From contig NZ_FOKK01000028.1 of NCBI RefSeq assembly GCF_900112005.1, forward strand, positions 1-40,123: 40,123 bases of DNA, written 5' to 3'. Positions within the stretch are counted from its first letter, which is position 1. Every line of letters starts with the position of its first letter. The position numbers and the translations under genes are program-made. Shown piece after piece: positions 23,900 to 33,365 of the stretch. Below the pieces are notes generated by a model. It saw nothing but the letters and a program-made list of their open reading frames with translations, was not told the origin of the DNA and made no database searches. Source of the stretch: Algoriphagus aquimarinus. Its GTDB lineage: Bacteria; Bacteroidota; Bacteroidia; Cytophagales; Cyclobacteriaceae.

Positions 23900-24741
23900 A
23901 GTATATTAACTTCTTTGGAGTAAAGTTTTTTAACTAATAAAGGGGAAAGTGAAATGAGGAACCTAGCTAATGTTGCAACTTTAAAAGGTTTTAAAATAAA
24001 GGCTTTCCATAGATGCTTTCGAGCTTCGGAATATCTCCGAAAACGTAATTGATTTACTCCAACCACCTGATGATACAAATGCTTGGTATGATTAGTAAGA
24101 GTATAATTATGCTTTTCTAATATTAACAAATTAGAATCGATCATATTTTGAAGATTTTTTGATCCTCCATCAATTGATTGATTGTAAATAAAATTGGCTT
24201 TTGGGATTAATGACTTAGTAGGATTTACAGCGTTAATTCTCAAAAACAGCTCAGTGTTCTCTGCGAATTTTAATCTTTCATCAAATCCTCCCAATCTATC
24301 AAACAACTCTTTTTTAATCATCCAAGCTCCCGGAATCACCAATTTCCACTCCTTATCATTTAATCGAATTACTTCCTCCTTTTTGTTAGGGTAAACAAAC
24401 TTCATTTCACACTGAATGAAGTCATTTTGATTTGCTATGCCTTTTTCAAAGTCTGATAACCAATCTACGGTGAAATCATCATCGTCATCAAAAAATAGCA
24501 GATAATTCCCTTTCGCTTTTCTAGCACCATAATTACGTGCTGAACTTACGCCTAAAGGCTTACCTCGATTTAAATAAACTAAAGAAAATTTTGCTGCTTT
24601 GTATAAATCCTCTTCTTGTATCTCAGCAGAATCATCAACTATGATTACTTCCTCGTTTTTCACAACTTGATTTAATCTGCCAATTAAATCTAAAAGCTCA
24701 ATCGGACGATTTAGTGAAGGTATTATTATAGAAATATTCAA
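23896..24741 (-). CDS. GT2 glycosyltransferase
   Basis: A 281-aa GT-A transferase. MNISIIIPSLNRPIELLDLI opens the fold, EEVIIVDDSAE gives the nucleotide-binding Asp pair, GVSSARNYGARKAKGNYLLF precedes an unusually long acidic run FFDDDDDFTVDW that includes the DxD site, and GGFDERLKFAENTELFLRIN is the acceptor-side ED helix. There is no obvious transmembrane helix. It begins 38 bp after the WbsX-type gene, one of the longer gaps in the operon, and overlaps the next GT2 by 4 bp. The donor and acceptor are unknown. Confidence 0.92.
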   Translation of the reverse strand: MNISIIIPSLNRPIELLDLIGRLNQVVKNEEVIIVDDSAEIQEEDLYKAAKFSLVYLNRGKPLGVSSARNYGARKAKGNYLLFFDDDDDFTVDWLSDFEKGIANQNDFIQCEMKFVYPNKKEEVIRLNDKEWKLVIPGAWMIKKELFDRLGGFDERLKFAENTELFLRINAVNPTKSLIPKANFIYNQSIDGGSKNLQNMIDSNLLILEKHNYTLTNHTKHLYHQVVGVNQLRFRRYSEARKHLWKAFILKPFKVATLARFLISLSPLLVKKLYSKEVNIL

Positions 24742-24779
24742 GTTAGAGTTATTTGATTTTCACTATATATTTGATACTT

Positions 24780-25847
24780 CTACTGACTTATTAGCTTTTT
24801 AAGAATTTCCAATTTTCTTAACAAGAATCTCTCATCCGGTTCCAAATAATTCCCTTCAGCCCATTCATTCCAGCTTTTGATAAAAAAGATAGGTTCATCT
24901 TCATCATTCATAGAATTAAGTAATTTGTGAAGATGTTTTTCAAATTGCTCCATATTAAAATCAGATTGAACTATGCCCCTATTTCCGGACCTTGGTGTAT
25001 TATCCCAACCTGTGAATAAAGTAGGGAAACTAGACACTGGCATTCGCTCATTATAGGTGCGCTTTACCATTTCTTGATAAGACTTAACTACACACCCCTT
25101 GGTTAATCTACTGATTATCTCATCTGGATAAGACTTAGTAGTTTTTTTGACAAGCTTTTCAAAGAAGCTAAATTTCCCCTTTGAGAGAAATTTATCATGA
25201 AATGCAAAACCATCTAGTTTATCGAATGGGTTTTCTTTTTGATAGGAAATCCCCAGAAAGTAGATACCATCTAACCCTTCTTTTTGAGCCAAGTTATTCC
25301 AGTGCTTAATAAACTCATCCAAATAAGGATGATCGAATGTTCTGTAAAAAAGAAAGAGCGGCTTATTATCGATCCTGATATACCGAGAGTCGTTAAAATA
25401 AGGGAGCAATTCATAAAAATGAGCTTCGTCATCCGCTTGACCCAAATATTTCTGTTCTATTAGAATTCGGTTAGGTGCCCCATGCCATATGCCAGACCAA
25501 GTCTGATTAGCCCATGCAAAGCATATTGGAAAATCGGGTTTGCCTGATTCTAGAAAATCCTTTGCCGGTCCATCTAGCAATCTCTTCCCTTCGCCAAACC
25601 AATAATGCCAGTAACAAAACCCATAGATTCCATATTCCCTTGCCAACTCAGCCTGCTTTACTCTCACACTTTCTTCTCTCAAGTCATAATAGCCCAACTC
25701 CCCAGGAATATGAGGTTGGTAATGACCATCAAATAAAGGTTTCGCTTTCTTTACGTTTGTCCATTCAGTAAAACCTGTTCCCCACCATTCATCGTTTTGC
25801 GGAATAGCATGAAACTGCGGGAGATAGAATGCAATCGGCTTGATCAT
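24780..25847 (-). CDS. WbsX-family glycan-locus protein
   Basis: A 355-aa protein that matches the WbsX family (Glyco_tran_WbsX), common in O-antigen and exopolysaccharide loci. The opening PIAFYLPQFHAIPQNDEWWG followed by GFTEWTNVKKAKPLF is diagnostic. Also present are YGIYGFCYWHYWF, CFAWANQTWSG, and the ending FIKSWNEWAEGNYLEPD. The fold is TIM-barrel like and rich in Trp and Tyr. It is usually annotated as a glycosyltransferase, although the conserved acids would also suit a glycoside-hydrolase-like enzyme, and the reaction is not settled from sequence. It begins 1 bp after the upstream GT2 stop. Confidence 0.92.
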   Translation of the reverse strand: MIKPIAFYLPQFHAIPQNDEWWGTGFTEWTNVKKAKPLFDGHYQPHIPGELGYYDLREESVRVKQAELAREYGIYGFCYWHYWFGEGKRLLDGPAKDFLESGKPDFPICFAWANQTWSGIWHGAPNRILIEQKYLGQADDEAHFYELLPYFNDSRYIRIDNKPLFLFYRTFDHPYLDEFIKHWNNLAQKEGLDGIYFLGISYQKENPFDKLDGFAFHDKFLSKGKFSFFEKLVKKTTKSYPDEIISRLTKGCVVKSYQEMVKRTYNERMPVSSFPTLFTGWDNTPRSGNRGIVQSDFNMEQFEKHLHKLLNSMNDEDEPIFFIKSWNEWAEGNYLEPDERFLLRKLEILKKLISQ

Positions 25848-25848
25848 A

Positions 25849-26652
25849 CTATTTTAATCCTAGTTTGTACAAAAGTTTTTGATAAATCGATCTCTTACGA
25901 GAATCTAAAATTTGATCCTTAAATAAGTCAGGATATTTATTGTACAAAACAATTTTAGACCTAAGAACCTGTTTTCTGTCATCCATCAAACTGCCATTTC
26001 TTAATCTAATAAAGGGCCCAATTTCTGGTTCAAATGTGAAATATTGGAATTTAAGATTCTGCAAAGCACATCTAATTTGAAAATCCCAGTCCTCTAAATA
26101 ATGTAAATTGGTATCGTAAAGCCCTACAGATTCAAAAACTGATTTTCTGTAAAGTGGCGAAGGCGTGACAAAAGGGTTTCGCAGTTTTACAACATCAAGA
26201 ACATTAGAATCAAATTTTGTGATTTCAATAGTTGGAAAAAGGTTATTACGGCCTACAAAAGTTATATTTTTTAAGTTGCTTACAAAATATCTGGCTCCAG
26301 AATATATAATATCGACGTCCTTGTTTAATTCAAATAGAGCAACCTGGGTTTCTATTTTATTCTTTCCTAGTAAATCATCCGAATCTAACAATTGAACAAA
26401 CTCGCCTTTACAAGAGGTGAGTGCCAAATTTCTAGCAAAACTAACACCTCTATGAAGACTTTTGATTAATTGAAACCGAGGGTCTCTACTACAATAGGCT
26501 AAAATAGTATCTATTGTGCTATCTGATGATCCATCATCAACTAATATGCATTCCCAATTTAAATAGGTCTGATGTAAAACAGAGTCTAAGGTTGCAGCAA
26601 TAAACTCCTGTGAATTATAACAAGGAATAACAATAGATACTAAGTGCCCCAT
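25849..26652 (-). CDS. GT2 glycosyltransferase
   Basis: A 267-aa GT-A transferase. VSIVIPCYNSQEFIAATLDS, the WECILVDDGSSDST nucleotide-binding loop, GVSFARNLALTSCKGEFVQL and the LLDSDD DxD-type site are all intact. GLYDTNLHYLEDWDFQIRCA provides the acceptor-side ED-W motif. The first residues MGHLV agree with an ATG start 3 bp after the preceding gene. It lies between another GT2 and the WbsX-like gene. The sugar is unknown. Confidence 0.93.
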   Translation of the reverse strand: MGHLVSIVIPCYNSQEFIAATLDSVLHQTYLNWECILVDDGSSDSTIDTILAYCSRDPRFQLIKSLHRGVSFARNLALTSCKGEFVQLLDSDDLLGKNKIETQVALFELNKDVDIIYSGARYFVSNLKNITFVGRNNLFPTIEITKFDSNVLDVVKLRNPFVTPSPLYRKSVFESVGLYDTNLHYLEDWDFQIRCALQNLKFQYFTFEPEIGPFIRLRNGSLMDDRKQVLRSKIVLYNKYPDLFKDQILDSRKRSIYQKLLYKLGLK

Positions 26653-26655
26653 ATA

Positions 26656-27609
26656 CTAAAAGAAAGATTTTCTAATTAGACTTATACGTTCTCTAATCGA
26701 AAGTAAATCAAAGGAAAACAGCAAAAATGAATTAAAAAATAATTTTTCAAACTTATAAAATGTTCTTATGAAAAACTTGCCAACATTCACCCTTACCCCA
26801 TCCTTTTGGCTCCATGGTTCTTTAAAGGAAAGTTCTTTACATAACGCAATTAAATCAGCAAATAACCTATAAGATAGTTTCTTAGTATGGGAGCTGAAAA
26901 ATGACTTTTCAGAATCTGATAAGGGTCGATTTATCCATTTCTCCGCAAAATGAATTTGAAGCTTATACATCTCAGACTCCCTTTCACATTTTACACTTTT
27001 GGAAACTTGTGTGTCGCTAATCCTATACTTGATCAACACTTCATTTAACATCCCAAAATCTGTCAAAAAAGACATTTCAGTCCACATATAATAATCTTCA
27101 AGAAGCCCTTGATACTCCAAATTATGTCTATCAATTACACTTTTTCTCAATATTACACTAGGATGGACAAAACAACAATGATTTATAAGTGACGAAATAA
27201 GAGCATTTTTAGGAACCTTTTCATTAAAATTTTTTCCATCAAAATATTCTGCGAGTGCTCCAGATACACCAATTTCTGGGTTTTGTTCCATATAGGCCAC
27301 TTGGGATTCTAACCTGCTGGGAAAGGAAAAATCATCTGCATCCATTCGAACTATATAAGTGCCTTTTGAAAGGTTTATACCGATATTCAATGCATTAGCT
27401 ACTCCTGAATTCCTTGGTAACTGATGAAGTATAATACGACAATCACAATATTGGTTAATGAGCTTTACAGAATCATCCGTAGAGCCATCATCAATTAGAA
27501 TTAATTCAAATTTGGAATATGTCTGATTTAAAATACTGTCAATTGATTCCTTTAGAAAAGAAGAAGCATTATAAACTGGGACAATTACGGATACTAGAGG
27601 AGATTCTAT
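26656..27609 (-). CDS. GT2 glycosyltransferase with non-standard or mutated start
   Basis: The full family sequence reads in frame from 27609 as (ATA)ESPLVSVIVPVYNASS, FELILIDDGSTDDS with D40/D41, NSGVANALNIGINLSKGTYI, VRMDADDFSF with the D90-x-D92 metal site, and the rest to 317 aa. The only codons between an in-frame TAA at about 27621 and the conserved core are AAG TAT TTT CCG ATA GAA..., with no ATG, GTG or TTG. The first ATG is at 27390 and would remove the whole nucleotide-binding half. ATA at 27609-27607 sits exactly where ATG is expected. Either ATA is used as a start, or a G-to-A change or base error has disabled the gene. The ATA overlaps the TAG stop of the upstream methyltransferase. 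Confidence 0.78.
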   Translation of the reverse strand: MESPLVSVIVPVYNASSFLKESIDSILNQTYSKFELILIDDGSTDDSVKLINQYCDCRIILHQLPRNSGVANALNIGINLSKGTYIVRMDADDFSFPSRLESQVAYMEQNPEIGVSGALAEYFDGKNFNEKVPKNALISSLINHCCFVHPSVILRKSVIDRHNLEYQGLLEDYYMWTEMSFLTDFGMLNEVLIKYRISDTQVSKSVKCERESEMYKLQIHFAEKWINRPLSDSEKSFFSSHTKKLSYRLFADLIALCKELSFKEPWSQKDGVRVNVGKFFIRTFYKFEKLFFNSFLLFSFDLLSIRERISLIRKSFF

Positions 27610-28337
27610 CGGAAAATACTTTTAATGAGGTTTTTCAAATAAAATGAAGGACTGACTTCACCATTTTTAATTTTTTCCAGCTCCTTCATATACTGGATTT
27701 TTTTTATCAAGTGCGCTTCAAATAATTCTGGATGAACAATATGTGTGAAGGTTGGTCTAGGTAGTTTCAATTCTTTTGCAGAAAATAAAAGTATGTTTTG
27801 CTTATACCAGACATCCACATCTTTACGCTCCCAAACAACAGGTCTAATCGGATCATATACCTGATAACCTCTTTGCTCAAATTTCTCTATCCAATAATTT
27901 GGAGATTGTTCATTGAGATGATTTTGACCTCCTTGAAAAGGAATTGCCGCAGAAAAAAGAATGGTTTTGGAATGCTTACAGAGAGAATCAATTAAGATAT
28001 CAGCCGAATCGATGGGAAGATGTTCTGCAACTTCAAGACAAATAGCTAAATCAAAATTTCTATCCAAATCTAAAGGAAGCCTTAAATCAACAGACTTAAA
28101 ATTGATTTCATCAACAAATTTCCGCAGTAGTTTTCGATCTACATATTCACCATCAACTCCGAAGAAATCAATTAAACCTAATTCTTGGACAACCTTAAGC
28201 CAAGTCCCAATTCCACAGCCGACATCTAAGACAGAATTTGGAGAAATCAAATGCTTAATTATAGGTAAAATAACCCTTGCAGCCTTATAGTTGTGAACAG
28301 TTTCTTCATGATGATATAATTTTTCTATTTTACCCAT
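27606..28337 (-). CDS. Class I SAM-dependent methyltransferase
   Basis: A 243-aa methyltransferase. VLDVGCGIGTWLKVVQELG is motif I, FFGVDGEYVD supplies the ribose-binding acid, LRLPLDLDRNFDLAICLEVA with EH is motif II, and a conserved GGQNHLNEQSPNYWIEKFEQ follows. This last motif is typical of the glycan-locus methyltransferases that sit next to GT2 genes. The C-terminus ends IKSIFR with TAG, in the ATAG shared with the next gene. If that A were G the protein would run four codons further (WNLL). It overlaps the fucosyltransferase gene by 13 bp. The acceptor sugar is unknown. Confidence 0.88.
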   Translation of the reverse strand: MGKIEKLYHHEETVHNYKAARVILPIIKHLISPNSVLDVGCGIGTWLKVVQELGLIDFFGVDGEYVDRKLLRKFVDEINFKSVDLRLPLDLDRNFDLAICLEVAEHLPIDSADILIDSLCKHSKTILFSAAIPFQGGQNHLNEQSPNYWIEKFEQRGYQVYDPIRPVVWERKDVDVWYKQNILLFSAKELKLPRPTFTHIVHPELFEAHLIKKIQYMKELEKIKNGEVSPSFYLKNLIKSIFR

Positions 28338-29155
28338 ACAAAATCTTCTATCATTATTCCTTTCGGATATTCAATCCCTGCATTGTACCCTACCCAATTA
28401 TAAGGAGCATAAATCTTTTTATCCACTTTTGGATTTAAAAAAGAAGCCCACCAAGCAAATGAACTATTTGAAATTATTGCAATATCTGAATTCATAATAA
28501 GCTGGAAATCAACCTCCACGGAATTAACTTCAAACGAAGCGCCGATATTTAAAAAAAAAGAATCGATCAATAACTCATCAACACAATCTGAGACAATAAA
28601 AATCTTATCATATTTGATTGTAGGAATAGATCTAAAGACGCTTTCAAACCAAGAAAAAGGTAATAAACCACTAGAATTTATTTCAGAAAATATAGTTGTA
28701 GCATAATCTCCTCGGCGTACATGTATAGTTAGAATTTGATTATCTCGAAAAACTTGACCATACTTGGAATCAAATTCAGCTTTATATTTTTGATTAATTT
28801 TTAAAAGTAAAGAAACCCAAACTTTCTGTTTCAAATAATAATTTCCAGTTTGAAAGTACCCTGAAAGGTTAGAGTTAATATATTCTTTGGAGGGCATATA
28901 TTCATCGAGGCAGCTTTCCATATTTAATTTCTTATATGGAACCATCATATTTCTCATTTTTATTAGAAAAGTAGAAATAGTGTTCACTGGATTTAATTCT
29001 CTTCTAAAATCCACCTCAAATAAATCAAGATTATAATCATCTGAATTTCTTTCTATCAAAAACGAGGTCTCTCCAAATTCCTTTTTCATAAGAGACAGAA
29101 ATACAATTTGGAAGATTTGATTACCTAATCTGCCTTGTAGATCGAAAAAAATCAT
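28325..29155 (-). CDS. GT11 alpha-1,2-fucosyltransferase-like protein
   Basis: A 276-aa protein of the GT11 family. GRLGNQIFQIVFL at residues 8-20 and HVRRGDY at 145-151 (the GDP-fucose-binding motif with R147/R148) are the two family signatures. ISNSSFAWWASFLN near 225-240 is the third. It is expected to transfer L-fucose, or a related GDP-sugar, to a glycan in an alpha-1,2 linkage, in the cytoplasm. No GDP-fucose synthesis genes (gmd, fcl) are in the window. It overlaps both neighbours, by 4 bp upstream and 13 bp downstream. Confidence 0.92.
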   Translation of the reverse strand: MIFFDLQGRLGNQIFQIVFLSLMKKEFGETSFLIERNSDDYNLDLFEVDFRRELNPVNTISTFLIKMRNMMVPYKKLNMESCLDEYMPSKEYINSNLSGYFQTGNYYLKQKVWVSLLLKINQKYKAEFDSKYGQVFRDNQILTIHVRRGDYATTIFSEINSSGLLPFSWFESVFRSIPTIKYDKIFIVSDCVDELLIDSFFLNIGASFEVNSVEVDFQLIMNSDIAIISNSSFAWWASFLNPKVDKKIYAPYNWVGYNAGIEYPKGIMIEDFVWVK

Positions 29156-29862
29156 ATTCCAAATTTACGCTTAAATCGATTTAATAGCATCACGAATTTC
29201 GCTGAAAAAAACTTAATTGTAGATAATGAAGAGTAATCCAATTCCATAGGATCTTTTAATACTCTATTAATTTCGTCGGAAAAAAAAAGGTCTTCTATTT
29301 TTGAAGCTTTAGAAAACCCAATTGTATCAAACCACTCAAATCCCTGAACAAAAATAGAAGCATTTTCTTTAATTAAAGTATTATATCCTCGTTTCAGAGT
29401 TTCACGATTAAAGGTTTGAATTCCATCAAAATCGCTTAACGAAGACCCCTCTTTAGACAACCATTTTACGGTTTTATCTTTATATAGTAAGTAATTAAGA
29501 TGCTCAGGAAAGTTATATAGATATTCATAATATATTGTAGGAAACTCTATATATCCCTTTTTTCCAACTCGTACAATCTCCATAATAAAAATCTCTGGAT
29601 TTATCACATGTTCTAAAACATGTGAACAGATCACATAATCAAATTCCTTATCTTCAAATGGGAAAATATTACCATCATAGTAAACTACTTTTTTTTCAGT
29701 TTGTAATAATCCTACATGACCGGACTGTGCGATTAACTCTTCCTCAGTATCATACTTTTTTTCTAAGAAAACATTAGATCTAGGATGTGGCGTTGCCCCA
29801 GGGCCAATCTCTAAAACTAAATCATTACTATTTATACTTTTTATTTTATTTTTAAAAAACAT
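29152..29862 (-). CDS. Class I SAM-dependent methyltransferase
   Basis: A 236-aa methyltransferase. LVLEIGPGATPHPRSNVFLE is motif I with a rare GPGATPHP run, VVYYDGNIFPFEDKEFDYVI contains motif II, and SHVLEHVINPEIFIMEIVRV follows the LEH pattern of the methyltransferase_11 type. The GYIEFPTIYYEYLYNFPEH segment is characteristic of the small methyltransferases found in O-antigen loci. It starts 12 bp after the ABC ATPase gene and overlaps the fucosyltransferase by 4 bp. The substrate is likely a glycan end or sugar; this is inference. Confidence 0.85.
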   Translation of the reverse strand: MFFKNKIKSINSNDLVLEIGPGATPHPRSNVFLEKKYDTEEELIAQSGHVGLLQTEKKVVYYDGNIFPFEDKEFDYVICSHVLEHVINPEIFIMEIVRVGKKGYIEFPTIYYEYLYNFPEHLNYLLYKDKTVKWLSKEGSSLSDFDGIQTFNRETLKRGYNTLIKENASIFVQGFEWFDTIGFSKASKIEDLFFSDEINRVLKDPMELDYSSLSTIKFFSAKFVMLLNRFKRKFGI

Positions 29863-29874
29863 CTTTATCCAATA

Positions 29875-31122
29875 TTATTTTAAATCTATTTTTCTTGTTT
29901 GTTTCACAAACTCATTAGACAATAACCCAAACTTAATCTTCTTAAATGGAGAAAACCCATCTCCATCGGATTGGTAAAAGTTTATTGAAATAACTTTATC
30001 TAAATATTGAATCACACTTTGATTTGAACTAAGACCAATTGATAGTTTAAATTCACCTTCACTAAAAACCAAATCATTATTTTCGAAGCTAGCAAGATAT
30101 TCACCTTTACTAACATTTAAACTATCTTGCCAATTTGTAATAACAGATTCGTTATTTGGACCTATAATGCCAATAGCAGAAACAAAGTTATCAATTTCAC
30201 TTTCTATAGAAATAATTAATTCGACCTTCCATGTCGAATTACATTTAATTTCACTAGTTAGCTCATCCGAAGAGTTATAAATTCTCACCTCCTTAACCCA
30301 AGCTTGCTGGTTAAATTCTGGTGTAAATACACATTGTGAATTACTATTAAGATAGAAATCTATTGAATTTTCTGTTTTTCCGATAAACGAAATAACTCCA
30401 TTATTTACAATCAGTGTCCTACTACAAAGACTCCTTATTGCATTTAAATCATGACTTACAAAAATTACTGTCCTCCCTTGACCAGCCACATCCTCCATTT
30501 TACCTAGGCATTTTTTCTGGAACTCAAAATCACCTACAGCTAGTACTTCATCAATAATCAAAATTTCAGGCTCTAAATGCGCAGCAACAGAAAAACCAAG
30601 TCTAACTTTCATACCAGAAGAATAGAATTTGACTGCGGTATCAATAAATTTCTCTACACCTGAGAACTCAATGATCTCATCCAGTTTGGAATCGATTTCT
30701 CTGCGAGTCATTCCTAGAATGGTACCGTTCATATAGATATTCTCTCTACCAGAAAGCTCTGGGTGAAAGCCAGTCCCAACTTCTAACAGAGAAGCTACTC
30801 TACCTCGAATTTCAATTTTTCCCGAGGTAGGTTCTGTAATCTGTGAAAGAATCTTAAGTAAAGTCGATTTACCTGCACCATTCTTTCCTATGATTCCTAG
30901 CACTTCTCCTTCATTAACTTCAAAATTGATATCCTTTAATGCCCAAAATACAGATGCATCTTCAACTCCAAAACGACTCATCTCCCGAAGCCGTTTCAAA
31001 TTCTGCCAAGGAGACTTGATTAGGCTTACAATCTGACCTGCTAATGTTTCAGCTTGGGTTTCTTTTAAGCCGAGTCGATAGCGCTTAGAGAGGTGTTCTA
31101 CTTTAATAACAGGTCTTGACAA
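29875..31122 (-). CDS. Wzt-like polysaccharide ABC exporter ATPase
   Basis: A 415-aa ATPase of the ABC-2 polysaccharide export type. Walker A GKNGAGKST is at 79-87, signature YSSGM at 167-171 and Walker B ILIIDE at 187-192, followed by the H-loop SHD. Residues ~250-415 form a beta-rich C-terminal domain of the Wzt type (carbohydrate-binding; recognises the chain end), with no TM segment. The start is TTG, directly after the stop of the preceding gene. A matching permease (Wzm), normally just upstream of wzt, is not in the window. It must be encoded elsewhere or be lost. Confidence 0.92.
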   Translation of the reverse strand: MSRPVIKVEHLSKRYRLGLKETQAETLAGQIVSLIKSPWQNLKRLREMSRFGVEDASVFWALKDINFEVNEGEVLGIIGKNGAGKSTLLKILSQITEPTSGKIEIRGRVASLLEVGTGFHPELSGRENIYMNGTILGMTRREIDSKLDEIIEFSGVEKFIDTAVKFYSSGMKVRLGFSVAAHLEPEILIIDEVLAVGDFEFQKKCLGKMEDVAGQGRTVIFVSHDLNAIRSLCSRTLIVNNGVISFIGKTENSIDFYLNSNSQCVFTPEFNQQAWVKEVRIYNSSDELTSEIKCNSTWKVELIISIESEIDNFVSAIGIIGPNNESVITNWQDSLNVSKGEYLASFENNDLVFSEGEFKLSIGLSSNQSVIQYLDKVISINFYQSDGDGFSPFKKIKFGLLSNEFVKQTRKIDLK

Positions 31123-32577
31123 TTACTTATGGTTTACAAGAAAACGCCTCTTCAAATGATTGAATAACGAATAAATGATCAAAAATAGATAGACAGACAA
31201 TATCGGAACAAGAACTCCAGAATATCTAGGTATAAAATGAGTGAGGAAAGCATGAAAAAGAAAATATAACACTGGGATTATTGTGAGAAAGAAAAGCTTA
31301 TCGTTTTTCTTTATAATACTCAGCCCAAAAAGAATCGCTAGGGATGCATATAAGCTAAAGGTAAGTAGCACAGGTAAAGCATTTTTTCCCCCATAAAACC
31401 AAAGTCCGCGCCAACCATACAATACACTTGTTTTGAGATGATCTAAGGGATGATTTACGATCATTTGAAGAGCAACACCTTTTGAGCTTTGATCTCTATC
31501 CTGACTAGCTTCGCCGGCTACGACTATTTGAGAATCGTTCCTAAATTTATATTGAGCAATTCTCAAATAACTAACAATATCTTCACCTCTGCCTTGTGCT
31601 ATTGCTAAACTATCCTCACGATGTCCTCTGTTCAAACTCTGTAGACTTCCACCATAAGAAAGGTCTTTTTCACTATACCCAAAAAACTTCTCAAAAAAAC
31701 TTCTTTGGAGAGCTTCTGGAGCATATGCATAAAATCCACCCCAAAACTCATCAGAGTTCATCTGATTTTTTACAGCTCTGATAAGCAGTACCTCCCCCCC
31801 CCTTTCAGTAATACTAAATTTTCCTGCTTGCAGGTAATTTCTAGTCATCCAAGAAGCCACTGGTAAAGTGAAAGCCAATACTAATAATGCAATTGGCCAA
31901 TATTTCACAAAGTTTCTACTCCTTGAAATAAAGTAATCATACAAAATCAGGGTAGGTATAAAAACTATAAATACATAAAGAAATACAGCCTTGGTTAAGG
32001 CCAACAAACCCAAAGTCAGCCCTGAATAAATCAAATACCTTTTTTGTTTGGTCTCGAGATACAACAAGAGAAAAAGCGTCAGAATTAATAAAAGAATCGC
32101 AGAAGGAAGTTCACTATTGACACTGGTAATATAACTCGTGAAAATGGCAAAAAAAGTAATAGGAATTAAACTAGCACAAGTTGCCAGAAATCTAGAAACG
32201 CCAAGCTTTCGAGTTAAAGCAAAAATCAGCACATAGATTACTGACAAATACAAAAGGTTAATCTTGGTCATTTCTAAAATCAAAGCAGGTTCTTGGCCTA
32301 AGTCCGATGGCTTTATATTATTCACCTCCGGCTGAAGTCTTAGAATATTAACAGCATTAAGCGCACTTATTACAGGTTCGCGAAAATACGATGGAGATTC
32401 TCCATCCATAGAGTGAAAGCCTTCCGTAGCTAAAAAATACGCCAAATAAATGCTCTCCAAAGAATCCTTTGTCAATTCTTTTGAGTTGATTCTCAAGTTC
32501 TTATCAGCCAAGAAAAGTAAGCCGAAAAGAATAACGCAGTTTAAAAAAAGAGAAAACAGTGACTTCTTACTAATCAT
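31123..32577 (-). CDS. Multi-pass membrane glycosyltransferase (GT39/GtrC-like)
   Basis: A 484-aa protein with roughly eleven membrane helices. After the first helix the periplasmic loop carries paired acidic residues (KELTKDSLESIYLAYFLA), in the position of the catalytic Asp of C-type lipid-linked-sugar transferases. YFREPVISALN and the late HFIPRYSGVLVPILSVY resemble the PMT/ArnT-like family. With GtrA and GtrB next to it, it would be the transferase that places a polyprenyl-phosphate-linked sugar on the glycan in the periplasm. The sugar is unknown. A long C-rich run within the gene (31794-31802) encodes glycines in TERGGE and is a likely spot for sequencing or slippage error. Confidence 0.75.
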   Translation of the reverse strand: MISKKSLFSLFLNCVILFGLLFLADKNLRINSKELTKDSLESIYLAYFLATEGFHSMDGESPSYFREPVISALNAVNILRLQPEVNNIKPSDLGQEPALILEMTKINLLYLSVIYVLIFALTRKLGVSRFLATCASLIPITFFAIFTSYITSVNSELPSAILLLILTLFLLLYLETKQKRYLIYSGLTLGLLALTKAVFLYVFIVFIPTLILYDYFISRSRNFVKYWPIALLVLAFTLPVASWMTRNYLQAGKFSITERGGEVLLIRAVKNQMNSDEFWGGFYAYAPEALQRSFFEKFFGYSEKDLSYGGSLQSLNRGHREDSLAIAQGRGEDIVSYLRIAQYKFRNDSQIVVAGEASQDRDQSSKGVALQMIVNHPLDHLKTSVLYGWRGLWFYGGKNALPVLLTFSLYASLAILFGLSIIKKNDKLFFLTIIPVLYFLFHAFLTHFIPRYSGVLVPILSVYLFLIIYSLFNHLKRRFLVNHK

Positions 32578-33364
32578 TAGTCTTGTCTTTTATTGACTTT
32601 ACACCAAGGCCAACAACATTCCATCCCATTATATTCTTTGAATTCTTCTGGATCAATTGATCGAAGAAAATAGAAACTTTAGTAATTGGGTAAAATAGCC
32701 AGGTGGGCTTTAATATTACTTCAGCAAATGGAGTTGAAAAATACCCTTGACTAAATGTTTGAACTTTTTCCATTCCACTTTTTTGAAAAATCTTTTCCAA
32801 CTCATGAGGTAAAAATTGAATCTGGTCCTCAGAATAACCCTTATCAAATTTGGTTCGAAATTGCCGTAATAATTGAACTATCTTATTGCTTGATTGTGGT
32901 TCATTAGCAATAAGCACGGCACCTGGCTTTAATAAATCTACAATATGCTCCATGATGACTTCGAAATCATCAAAATGATGAAGAACTCCTATCATAAAGA
33001 CCAAATCAAATTTTTCCTCGGGCTTAAAGTCTCGAATATTAGCACAAATAAATTTGGCTTTTTCTGATGAATTATATCGAATGGCATAATCAATCAATCC
33101 CTCAGAATAATCAACTCCTACATATTCGGAATAAGGTATGTCGAGATATTTCACAGAAAATCCTGCACCACAACCAATCTCTAAAATTCTATCTGTTTTC
33201 TGAATATTCGCATATTGAAGACTACTCATTAATCTTTCTTTTCGAGCTAGTGAGCTATGAATAGAAAGATCCTTATTCAAATATTTTCTAGAAATGGAAT
33301 TAAACAGCTCCATATCCTTTTGTTCATGCTTAGATAAATTTTCATCGAATTTCACTTCTACCAT
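32570..33364 (-). CDS. Class I SAM-dependent methyltransferase
   Basis: A 264-aa methyltransferase of the Methyltransf_25 type. RILEIGCGAGFSVKYLDIP is motif I, EYVGVDYSEGLIDYA carries the ribose-binding acid, and KFDLVFMIGVLHHFDDFEVI gives motif II with the VLHH hallmark. LLKPGAVLIANEPQSSN is motif III. The C-terminal region has a hydrophobic patch near ILKPTWLFYPITKVSIFF. It overlaps the downstream membrane-transferase gene by 8 bp and follows gtrA by 1 bp, so it is embedded in the Gtr-like module. It may methylate the Gtr product or another glycan unit. Confidence 0.88.
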   Translation of the reverse strand: MVEVKFDENLSKHEQKDMELFNSISRKYLNKDLSIHSSLARKERLMSSLQYANIQKTDRILEIGCGAGFSVKYLDIPYSEYVGVDYSEGLIDYAIRYNSSEKAKFICANIRDFKPEEKFDLVFMIGVLHHFDDFEVIMEHIVDLLKPGAVLIANEPQSSNKIVQLLRQFRTKFDKGYSEDQIQFLPHELEKIFQKSGMEKVQTFSQGYFSTPFAEVILKPTWLFYPITKVSIFFDQLIQKNSKNIMGWNVVGLGVKSIKDKTND

Positions 33365-33365
33365 T

